A DNA stretch of 64,000 nucleotides from Phallusia mammillata (lineage: Eukaryota; Chordata; Ascidiacea; Phlebobranchia; Ascidiidae), in assembly GCA_003260075.1 (NCBI GenBank), contig QLIY01000522.1:1-64000 (forward strand), read 5' to 3'. Position numbers and translations under genes: made by a program. A model generated the notes under the pieces. The model saw only the letters and a program-made list of their open reading frames with translations. It ran no database searches and was not told where the DNA came from. Shown here piece after piece: positions 57,101 to 64,000 of the stretch. The number at the start of each line of letters is the position of its first letter. The stretch's first letter is position 1.

Positions 57101-60100
57101 CAGATGTTTCAACGACCTGTAGTCAGTGGTGGGATTCAGTCGGTTCGCACGGATTCTACACAACCGTCTCACGAAATTTTATGAGATCAGTGAACCGGTT
57201 AGCATTACTGGTTACTGTCAATTTTTGTAACAGAACCGGCTGAAAAATGTGACTTTTGTGATAGAACCGGCTGACAAAAAAATTGAATCTCACCACTGCC
57301 TGTATTGGTATACTAATGATGACAACAGCGATTGTTGAAACGTCTGTATAATGTATTTTATGAAGCTCTCTCGCAGTTGTGTTTTTAATTTAAATAAAAA
57401 TGCTATTAACCCGTTCTTAGCCTTTTCAACGGTCGCCTGTTTAATGACTTAACCTGTATTCCCCATTTTAAGCTACAAATGACAATTCCGCTTTGCGAAT
57501 TGTGTGCTGTTGCTAATGGTGTTGATAAAAAGTAACTTTTCAAATTTAAATATGTTTTAGATTTTAATGAATGTACCCTCCCATACAAGTGTGTGGATGG
57601 AACTTGCATTAATACTGTCGGATCTTTTCACTGCAAATGCCCTCCTGGGTCACTGCCACGGTTTGTGTCATTGGGAATCGCTTGCTTCAAAGCAGGTGAG
57701 TTGACTAGGCCGAATATGTGCATAATTTTGCGTTTTTTCAAGTTTAAAACGGTTTCCAAACAAACAAACCAACTAAAAGTATAACTTTCTGCTGCTTAAA
57801 AGCGTAAAGTACAATAAGTAAAGTAAACCTCGGTTAAACCGGATTCGGTGAATCCGAATCTTCGTCTAATTTTGACAAAACTTAAGGTACAAACGATTTG
57901 TAACGGGGTAAGGCTTAAACTAATCCCCCCCCCCCAACGGTTTCCAAACAAACAAACCAACTAAAAGTATAACTTTCTGCTGCGTAAAAGTGTAAAGTAC
58001 AATAAGTAAAGTAAACCTCGGTGAATCCGAATCTTCGTCTAATTTCGACAAAACTTAAGGTACAAACGATTTGTAACGCGGTAAGGCTTAAACGAATCGA
58101 CATCAGTTAATCCGGAGACATTTTTAGGTCCAAACGGGTCCGGATTAACCAAGGTTTACTGTAGTTTGTTTTTGTTGGATGGAATATCGAAATAGTTTTT
58201 AACCCCCAACCGGCTTGTGTTGGAATTCATTGAACTATGGTTGCAAGATTTTGGGTTAAAATACACGACTTGTTTTAAGTCATAAATGCAGACCATAGTG
58301 GTGTAATGACTCCACCAAAAATTTAGAAATAAAATGTTACTGCAACAAATTAAACTTATTTCAAATCACAACCCGAAATACTTGGACTTGCATCGTAACT
58401 AATATTGTCTCGTTCAAGTTTACAGAACTGGTTACGTGTCTTTAGGTTCGGTTGCTTTGTCTACAAGAACTCCTACAGTCGCACTACCTACAATAACAAC
58501 TACAACACCAGCAACAACAACAACACACAGACAGAGAGTTGCGACACTAAATCTGCAGCCCTGCTATACAGAGTTGTCTGCGAACTCGATTTGTGATAAC
58601 AGCTACAACAGAAATTCTACGTACCAGGTACAATTCCTCATTACTAACATAGCCTAAACAATTCACTTTTGGATTCTGTTCCAAAAAAGCGTGTAAATGA
58701 AGGTACAATTTTGCATTGGAATTTGGTGGACTAGGCAAATTTGGATAAGATTTTAACATGTTTATATTTTTGCTCAAAAATCGCAGAAGTGTTTTGAAAC
58801 TTCGTCTTGCTGTTATCGCATTGCCCAACCCTAACTTATATTTTTGCAAGCCAAAACTTGCTCTTACGATGTTGGCCCTAATCAAAATCATCATTGCTAC
58901 TTTAACTATGTTAACAAGGAAACGTTTCAATGGACTTTGATACTCCTTTAAATATAGGGCTAGGTCTAAATTTCTTATTTTTTGCGGTGCAGTACTGGCA
59001 CAACGGATTTTACCTTTGTAACGCCTCAAACTAATCACTTTGTGCAGGATTGTTGCTGTGCAGATGGTGATTCGTGGGGATATTCCTGTTCCAAATGTCC
59101 GACTCGTCAGTCGAATGATTTCAATTTCTTATGTCGCCCGCAATCTCAAGATCCCAACCGTGCACAAGTAGATTCATATGCAAGTACGACAGTCGTGGGG
59201 CATTTATTTGATAAATTTAACTCGCAACAAAAACTCCCAAACCAGTGATTTCCAACCACTTGAATTACCGAAGTTAACTACAGTAAAGCTCGGTTGATCT
59301 GGACCCGTTTGGACCAAATAAATTTCCTGATTAGTCAAAAATCCGGATTAACCGAATCCGTTTAAGGAAGCTATTTTAGCCGACGAGGCTGTAAGTTTGT
59401 GCATAAATATTAAGTGCCACATTTTAGGAAAATCTAACACAATTTTGTTAGTCAGATAAACCTACAATACTCATAATTGAAACTTAAAGCTGGAATCACC
59501 CAGGCGGTGCTTGGTGGATGAAGACTAATGAGCCTTGTAGCAATGGATGTAAGTTCAGAAAAAACACTTAGTCGTTCACCCTTTGGTTTTAAAGATCTAT
59601 ATATTACGATGCTGTATTAGCGAAATATATATATCTTTAAAACCAAAGGGTCAACGACTAAGTGGTTTTTCTGAACTTACTTCAGATAAACCTAATTTGA
59701 ATTTCAGTATTTCTTCTATACTTTTCTATTTCTTCTAATTTTTTTATGTTTGCCTTCACGGACCCTGGATAACATCCCATAAACCCTTTGATGCCCGCGA
59801 ACTTAGGTTACAAACCATTGTTTTAAGCGGCATACAAAGTAATTCCAATGTATCTTTAGGTGACCAGGCATGCGGGATAGAAGGTGGCTGTATAAACGGA
59901 GCTTGTATTCGCTTAAACACCGGTTTTACTTGCAAATGCAACAGAGGATATCGTCTCAATGCACACACAATGAAATGTGACGGTGAGTAAATACAGGCTG
60001 GTGTCCATGTAGCCCTTTTTACATCCAGGACTGTTGCGCTGTGGCAAAACTGATCGGAATCTTGAAAATCTTTCACGGGCTCATGACGTTGTGAAACAAT

Positions 60101-60736
60101 ATTACTTAAACGTTTCTACCATTTTTCAGAATTGTTTTTCAAAGCTTTGTAGGTGTGGGTGTACATTTTTTGACATATTGACTATGTGAAGTAATTAAAC
60201 CAAGAAGTATTTTTTTCACTTTTAAACAGACACTGCCAAATTTACAGAGCTCTTCTTGCAAATGTATTTGTATTCCGACGTTTTGACGTCCTATACAGGT
60301 CGCCTTCATCAGGCTAAATAAAACTGAATGCGCGTGTTAGAGGCCCAATCATTCGTTATCGCCCAGTGTTTTCGTTGCGTTGTGTCGTGCTTGCGTTTAA
60401 TTCTTTTTTCCCTTGTTTATCGTGCACGGTACTGCGCGCATTCAGTGTAATTTACCCAGAAGAGCTCTACAAACTTGATATTATTCCTGGCAGCAATAGC
60501 TTATATACACTGCCAAAGTGATGTACGGCGGATCTCATTAATGTCCTGTTGTTTCAGATATCAACGAATGCCTGGAACACAACGCCAGATTTCAATTGTG
60601 CATTGGGGGTCGTTGCGTGAACACCCAGGGTTCATTCAGGTGCAACTGTCGCCATGGTTACATACCCTCACCTCGCAACCCTTCCATCTGTGTGTCGGCT
60701 GATCAAGATTACGTCAACGACAGACCGGGCTTTTAG
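44818..60736 (+). CDS. Secreted fibrillin/LTBP-family matrix protein
   Basis: Twenty-three exons, 1710 aa: 44818-45038, 45093-45160, 45536-45748, 46366-46563, 47017-47181, 47518-47712, 48490-48552, 48894-49022, 49538-49705, 50067-51825, 52210-52397, 53171-53281, 53969-54073, 54499-54639, 54929-55054, 55495-55689, 56249-56380, 56722-56922, 57561-57695, 58446-58627, 59048-59183, 59860-59982, 60558-60736. Order: signal peptide (VLYVVSLLLLAESLAQ), basic linker, fibrillin-type PNICGSSCCNGWKR, three EGFs (RRKR furin-like site after the first), TB1, cbEGF, TB2 (CCC), a 586-codon Thr/Ser-rich exon ending in an acidic stretch, three EGFs, three cbEGFs (DVDEC, DVDEC, DLDEC), TB3, two cbEGFs, TB4, EGF, final cbEGF. 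TB domains exist only in fibrillins and LTBPs. The C-terminus, TB-EGF-cbEGF then stop, is LTBP-like. Nearly all introns are phase 1. Role inferred: matrix assembly and TGF-beta handling. Confidence 0.88.
45705..45960. repeat. Duplicated end of LTBP-like exon 3 across a 10-C join
   Basis: The AAACTCACTACACACGTCGC block (about 45709) recurs from 45846 after C run 45836-45845, including the donor site. The copied exon end differs at two bases and lacks an acceptor, so it is a join artefact and not an exon. Confidence 0.82.
48006..48100. repeat. Run of 95 C
   Basis: The longest homopolymer in the window, in the intron between LTBP-like exons 6 and 7. No direct duplication was seen across it. A collapsed or padded gap is likely; a true poly(C) tract is possible. 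Confidence 0.85.
49158..49460. repeat. Duplicated intronic segment across a 10-C join
   Basis: TAGTGTTGTTACCAAGCATA begins copies at about 49158 and 49317, around C run 49307-49316. It includes a CGACGTTTCGATGTC module resembling those in other repeats here. Confidence 0.82.
49808..50025. repeat. Duplicated intronic segment across a 10-C join
   Basis: TTTGCTAATATACGTATCCA begins copies at about 49807 and 49933, around C run 49922-49931. The copies are nearly identical. Confidence 0.82.
52648..53035. repeat. Duplicated intronic segment across a 10-C join
   Basis: ATTGCTTCAATATAGGGATG begins copies at about 52648 and 52850, around C run 52840-52849, with several substitutions. Confidence 0.82.
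53338..53405 (+). repeat. tRNA-derived SINE fragment
   Basis: Contains the B box GGGTTCGAATCCC followed by ACCGCAGGCT and an AT-rich tail. Its head (AACTGGGATCAGCC..TTATGC) recurs at about 3918 (+), 12180-12210 (-) and 17100 (-), so this is a multicopy family. Confidence 0.6.
53565..53650 (-). repeat. tRNA-derived SINE in inverted orientation
   Basis: The - strand has an A-box-like TTAGTTGGTTATGCGC and a B box GGTTCGAATCCCG followed by CCGCAGGTT, the same end as the + strand copy at 53338-53405. The spacing of the boxes is tRNA-like but there is no complete acceptor stem. Confidence 0.6.
53928..53950 (+). repeat. Truncated hammerhead-family repeat beside an LTBP-like acceptor
   Basis: AGTGTGCGCTGTC then TGCAGCTTAA corresponds to the stem III and stem I return part of the 42215-42266 family. 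The catalytic core is missing. The exon acceptor (53967-53968) follows 18 bp later. Confidence 0.55.
55650..55960. repeat. Duplicated end of LTBP-like exon 16 joined by a single n
   Basis: GCATGAGCGGCAGGAAGAGG at about 55653 to about 55804 recurs from 55806. The join carries one unresolved base (55805) where other joins carry ten C. The exon end and donor are thus present twice (55689 and about 55841). Confidence 0.82.
57124..57298. mobile_element. hAT-like MITE with 8-bp target duplication
   Basis: Terminal inverted repeats CAGTGGTGGGATTCAGTC at the left and its near complement (..AATCTCACCACTG) at the right bound 175 bp. The 8-bp flanks CCTGTAGT and CCTGTATT match at seven of eight positions, as expected for hAT insertion. 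No ORF is present. Confidence 0.78.
57749..58161. repeat. Pogo/Tigger-like MITE, partly duplicated across a C join
   Basis: The left end (AGTAAACCTCGGTTAAACCG) and the right end (CGGATTAACCAAGGTTTACTG, read to 58161 before TA) are inverted copies. A segment starting AACGGTTTCCAAAC is present twice (57751 and 57936), around C run 57925-57935. CAGTAAACCTCGGTTAAYCC ends with TA flanks are typical of pogo/Tigger elements. Confidence 0.6.
59280..59400. repeat. Second pogo/Tigger-like MITE fragment
   Basis: Begins TA-CAGTAAAGCTCGGTTGATC and continues GGACCCGTTTGGACC, the inverse of the right end at 58120-58161. It has an internal ATCCGGATTAACCGAATCCG. Confidence 0.55.
59549..59680. repeat. Foldback palindrome with arms of about 57 bp
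   Basis: Left arm 59549-59605 (GTAAGTTCAG...) pairs almost perfectly with right arm 59623-59680 (...CTGAACTTAC), leaving a loop of about 17 nt. It lies in the intron before LTBP-like exon 22. No target duplication was seen. Confidence 0.85.
60230..60500. repeat. Compound dispersed repeat, two partial copies facing each other
   Basis: The left part reads like 3646-3780 (GAGCTCTT, ACAGGTCGCCTTCATCAGG, ACTGAATGCGCGT). The right part (CGTGCACGGTACTGCGCGCA to AATATCAAG on the complement) is an inverted copy of the same family, ending CCAGAAGAGCTCTACAAACT. Confidence 0.6.
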
Positions 60737-60955
60737 CGTATTGTATTGCGATTTCGTTTGGGCGCCAGCGACTCCATGTAATAAGATAATAATAATATTA
60801 CACAACACATAACTCGATTTTATGGGCTATACATAAACGTTTTTGAATACAGAGCTGTTAGTTTGACAACAGAAGATAGGATTGCACAAGTCTAACAAAT
60901 GGTCTGTCTATTACCTTGCATTCAAGTATTACATGTATTGAACACAGCTTAAAGT
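60737..60955. other. Short convergent intergenic gap
   Basis: The LTBP-like gene (+) and COG8 (-) end 219 bp apart. No canonical AATAAA was seen for either; GTAATAAGATAATAATAAT at about 60778 is a weak candidate for the + gene. Confidence 0.5.
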
Positions 60956-62749
60956 TTAGCCTTCATTTCCATCAATTTCTTCGCTCTTTACCAAAGCTTG
61001 CAAACGATCCATAGGCTTTTCTGACCCAGCATTTTCATCAGTAGATATTTTGTCACCTATTGAAAAGTCCACTTGCTTAGCAGGCAAGACTGAATTTAGC
61101 TTGTCATGAATGTCTTGAACTTTTATTGGTCCCGCTTGGTCTTTAAGATTGCGAATAGAAGTTGCAAGTGAGCCATACATGTCAGAAATGACCCGATGTG
61201 GCAACAGGGTCCTTATGCAAGTGTTGATGTGAGGAATTGTGTCATCCACAAATGCAGTACAAAATCTTGCAAATGCCTTTCGCTCTGTTTCGCTAAACGC
61301 TGGTTCCTCAGCCTGTTGATAAGCTAAAATGGCATTTGTAACTCTTTCGAGAGACTTTGAAATTATTACTGGCAAGTCGATTGCCATTGACAATGAACAA
61401 CACGTTCGCAAGTGATTAAATGCTGCTAAGATTCCATTCAAATAGACAGCAAGTGGAAGAAAGTCTAATAAGCTTATTGGAGGCTGGGGAGTTGCTGGAA
61501 GACCTGATGTACTCAGGGTCATGGAGTCAGACATGGATGATTGACTTGATGAAATAGAAGTTACAATCAAAGAGTATGAGAGCATGTCTGTTTCAAACTC
61601 CTGAGTTGCTTGCTCAACCATTTTTACACATGTTTCCAGAGCATAGTGTTGAAATATAGGGACCAAAAGACACCGGAAATCTGCACCCACTCGGCTGAAT
61701 GATTGGCCAAAGTACATGCACTGGCCCAAAATTGAATCCAACCTGTTTCCAACACCAATTTCCAAGCAACTCTTCAGAATAGATAGAAAGCAGTCTATGC
61801 GATATATCAACCAACAGTGAAAAACTGAAGCTTCTGAGGGGCTGTCATCACTAAGACCACTACGATCAAACACAACTGCAGTGTCATCAGAGAAAATAGC
61901 CCTGTATTGGGTGACAATGTCAAACAAATGCACACGACAAACTTCAATTGTGCGTGTGATACAATCATAGCAATCATTCTCAGTTTCACCAACCGAAATG
62001 GAGAGTAATATACCTTCCAACCAGGAGTTCCGTGCCTGTAAAAACTTAAGTCGCAATTCTGTCTCAGTAAAACATTCAAGACGGCGTAGAAATCCAACAA
62101 CCCTTAAGCAAGCTGGAAGTTGAATTGTTGTACGAAGCTGCCCCAAAAGTTGATCAAGCATCAGCTGAGCAGACTGTTGAATATCTTTTACAATGCCAGC
62201 AACTACTGGGATTTCTGAAATAAAACTCTTCTTATTTAGTCTCTTAACATAAAACAGCAACTCAAGGGCATCTTCATAATATTGATTTCGAACACAGGTG
62301 TCCATAAGTTGCGGGATCTCTAGGATTTCAAGCAATTCTGTGTGGCGGGTAAGGGTTAGAGAATTAACATGCCTTATCATTCCAATGTCAGATGCCTCTT
62401 TTGCAAACTTCTTTCCATGCTCAGACAATGTGGGAAGTTTTTCAATCATGCTTTGTAGTTTCTCTTCAACAATTCCGAAATCCTGAAAGATATCTCTGGA
62501 ACATTCAGCAGTTCTGATAAACGTTTTATAATTGTGAAATGCCAAATCTAAGGTTTGTTCGAGAACATTTGCTTTCTCATGTTGAAGGCGCTGTGGCTCT
62601 TGGTTTAGTTGTTGAATTCCCTGAGAGCAGAGTTTGGAGAGATATTGTGAAAAATCTGGATTAGATCGTTGCTCTTCTGAAAACTTGTCCTTGAAAATTG
62701 AGGAAAGAACACTTTCGTCATCTATGTCAATGCTAGCTGTTTCTTCCAT
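60956..62749 (-). CDS. COG8: Conserved oligomeric Golgi complex subunit 8
   Basis: COG8 is a lobe B subunit of the COG tethering complex that captures retrograde vesicles at the Golgi. One uninterrupted ORF from ATG at 62749 gives 597 aa, against about 612 in human. The N-terminus ESVLSSIFKDKF, then AFHNYKTFIRTAECS, LEILEIPQLMDTCVRN, TTIQLPACLRVVGFLRRL, LFDIVTQYRAIFSDD and GQCMYFGQSFSRVGADFR match vertebrate COG8 in order over the whole length. The frame is open nine codons further upstream, but the first codon there is TTG, so ATG 62749 is preferred. A lack of introns is unusual beside genes with 3-23 exons. The frame has no damage, so this is not an obvious pseudogene. It is tail to tail with the LTBP-like gene and head to head with the SLC22-like gene. 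Confidence 0.95.
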   Translation of the reverse strand: MEETASIDIDDESVLSSIFKDKFSEEQRSNPDFSQYLSKLCSQGIQQLNQEPQRLQHEKANVLEQTLDLAFHNYKTFIRTAECSRDIFQDFGIVEEKLQSMIEKLPTLSEHGKKFAKEASDIGMIRHVNSLTLTRHTELLEILEIPQLMDTCVRNQYYEDALELLFYVKRLNKKSFISEIPVVAGIVKDIQQSAQLMLDQLLGQLRTTIQLPACLRVVGFLRRLECFTETELRLKFLQARNSWLEGILLSISVGETENDCYDCITRTIEVCRVHLFDIVTQYRAIFSDDTAVVFDRSGLSDDSPSEASVFHCWLIYRIDCFLSILKSCLEIGVGNRLDSILGQCMYFGQSFSRVGADFRCLLVPIFQHYALETCVKMVEQATQEFETDMLSYSLIVTSISSSQSSMSDSMTLSTSGLPATPQPPISLLDFLPLAVYLNGILAAFNHLRTCCSLSMAIDLPVIISKSLERVTNAILAYQQAEEPAFSETERKAFARFCTAFVDDTIPHINTCIRTLLPHRVISDMYGSLATSIRNLKDQAGPIKVQDIHDKLNSVLPAKQVDFSIGDKISTDENAGSEKPMDRLQALVKSEEIDGNEG

Positions 62750-63612
62750 TATTGATATGACCGATGTGTATTTCAAATGCCTTGAAAAACAGATGATTTA
62801 TTTTGCCTGAAACATTTGTAAAATTGCAAGGTAAGAAAATGAAAAAAAAAAGAATTAGGAATCTTGTGAATGTGATGCAATATTAAAGCATAATAAACAC
62901 AAAACAATTTTTTACAAGTGTATTTTATGTATTTTTACAACATTTAATGGTATACTAAATAGCGTAGCTTGTTAAAACTTTAAACAATTATAATTGTGTA
63001 TAAATTTGCTACCTTTGGTTTATTAGATTGAACTTGGATTTAGGATTGTATTGCTCAAAACTAAAACGTTTTAACCATAAAGCAAACAAACAAATATTTT
63101 AGGTTCGCATGCAATCACAAAAACCCTTTAGTTTATTTAATTAAAACTTCACCTTGCAAAAAATAAACATGCAACGAACAAATTCGCTGTAGCGAACTAT
63201 GACGTTTTCCGTTGACTCATCAATTTGTGGACTTAATTAATTTCTGGCATTATGGTTGGTATCACCATAATATCTATGGTATCACATAAGCAGCTTACAA
63301 TTGCTAATGAATTTTTATTTTTGGTTGCAATATTCCAAAACGGCCAAGCTAAGTATAAATGGTAACAATGTTAATTATCTGCTGAAATCAGTCAAGCGAA
63401 AATTTTTCAACAACAACAAAAGATTTTTTAATGCAAACTTATGCATAATGCAGCTTGTGCGCAGTGGTCCTTTGAAATTACATAGGCTGTATTTTCTTGT
63501 TTTTTAATATAATGCATGGTTTTGTTTGCTTCAGATGATTTACAAATTCTTATAATTTTGTTTGTTATTCAATCGTAATACCCAGCAAATGATTACTTTC
63601 AGTGTGACCAAA
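62750..63612. promoter_or_regulatory. Shared divergent upstream region of COG8 and the SLC22-like gene
   Basis: 863 bp of AT-rich sequence separate the two start codons. An acceptor-like CTGTTTTTCAAG lies just upstream of COG8 on the - strand. TTACTTTCAG ends at 63602, ten bases before the other ATG. TTCGCTGTAGCGAA at about 63181-63194 is a short perfect inverted repeat. No TATA box was identified with confidence. Confidence 0.4.
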
Positions 63613-64000
63613 ATGGATGCAGAAAAAGCTTTAGAAGTAGTTGGTGGATTTGGTCGGTATCAAATTGGGGCCACAGCATTAATTTGTCTTGCAAATGTAA
63701 GTTTGCTGTTTTAGTTATTTGTGATAGAAACATTTAATTTAAAACCAAAACTTTCCTAGTAAAATTTGCCATTCACAGCGCAAAACATGCAATTATTATG
63801 TATTTTTTTGCAGTTCATTTATGGCCAGCAGTTGGTTTTAATGGTTATAGTGGGAGCAACACCAAACATCACAATGGAGAATCAAAAAAACCTTACAACC
63901 ATAGTAACTGATGTAAGATTTGAAATTTGAACATTGTATTTCCTTTTACACAAAGAACCAAATTTTTACTTGTTTTATCGACAGTTCGATCTCTATGGTG
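63613..64000 (+). CDS. SLC22-type organic ion transporter, N-terminal part (window ends inside)
   Basis: Exons 63613-63696, 63814-63912 and 63985 to beyond the end, all phase 0. The protein starts MDAEKALEVVGGFGRYQIGA, the usual opening of SLC22 carriers (acidic, then GGFGRYQ), followed by the first membrane segment. An extracellular part with an NIT glycosylation site and NLTTIVTDFDL follows, like the TxVTEWDLVC stretch of organic cation/anion transporters. An acceptor-like site ten bases before the ATG implies a 5'-UTR intron or spliced-leader addition. The substrate cannot be told from this fragment. SV2/SVOP-like MFS members are the alternative. Confidence 0.72.

Noticed and set aside
58981-59047. 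Alternative acceptor GGTGCAG at about 58986-58992 for LTBP-like exon 21
   Set aside because: It reaches a stop codon in the frame required. The acceptor at 59046-59047 gives NSTYQ|DCCCADG, which fits the TB domain pattern of N-x-[ST] just before the cysteine triplet.
62750-62776. COG8 start upstream of 62749
   Set aside because: The reading frame is open for nine more codons, but it starts with TTG. The first ATG gives the family-like N-terminus.

Overview
The window is nuclear DNA of an intron-rich, AT-rich animal genome. Introns are short, repeats are dense, and the genes carry standard GT-AG splice sites. The gene set is metazoan: TTC7, a muscarinic-type GPCR, fumarase, a fibrillin/LTBP-family matrix protein, COG8 and an SLC22-type transporter. 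An LTBP-like protein beside compact introns and very divergent allelic copies suggests an invertebrate chordate, most likely an ascidian tunicate (Ciona-like). This is inference; no species marker was seen.

Layout. 1-2.5 kb: repeats, including a 385-bp terminal-inverted-repeat element. 2.5-19.1 kb (+): TTC7, at least 21 exons, the scaffold of the plasma-membrane PI4-kinase III alpha complex. 19.1-26.8 kb: no convincing gene. 26.9-32.6 kb (+): a three-exon muscarinic-type receptor. 32.6-37.2 kb: intergenic, with a tRNA-derived SINE. 37.2-44.0 kb (+): fumarase, 11 exons, 523 aa. 44.8-60.7 kb (+): a 23-exon, 1710-aa secreted fibrillin/LTBP-like protein with a 586-codon Thr/Ser-rich exon. 60.96-62.75 kb (-): COG8 as one uninterrupted ORF, tail to tail with the LTBP-like gene. 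63.6 kb to the end (+): first exons of an SLC22-like transporter, head to head with COG8. The genes have unrelated functions and nothing suggests an operon.

Two cross-cutting observations matter most. First, about 30 runs of C on the + strand, nearly all exactly 10 long, each separate two near-identical direct copies of neighbouring sequence. The copies differ by a few percent, like haplotypes. The constant spacer length points to assembly joins between overlapping allelic contigs, not biology. These joins duplicate exons of TTC7 and fumarase and delete part of one TTC7 exon. Second, a dispersed element of about 80 bp contains a full type I hammerhead ribozyme fold. The best copy lies in sense orientation in a fumarase intron (42215-42266). 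Its duplicated counterpart (43021-43072) has the catalytic G12 changed to A. Two further copies lie antisense in TTC7 introns and a truncated copy sits beside an LTBP-like acceptor site.
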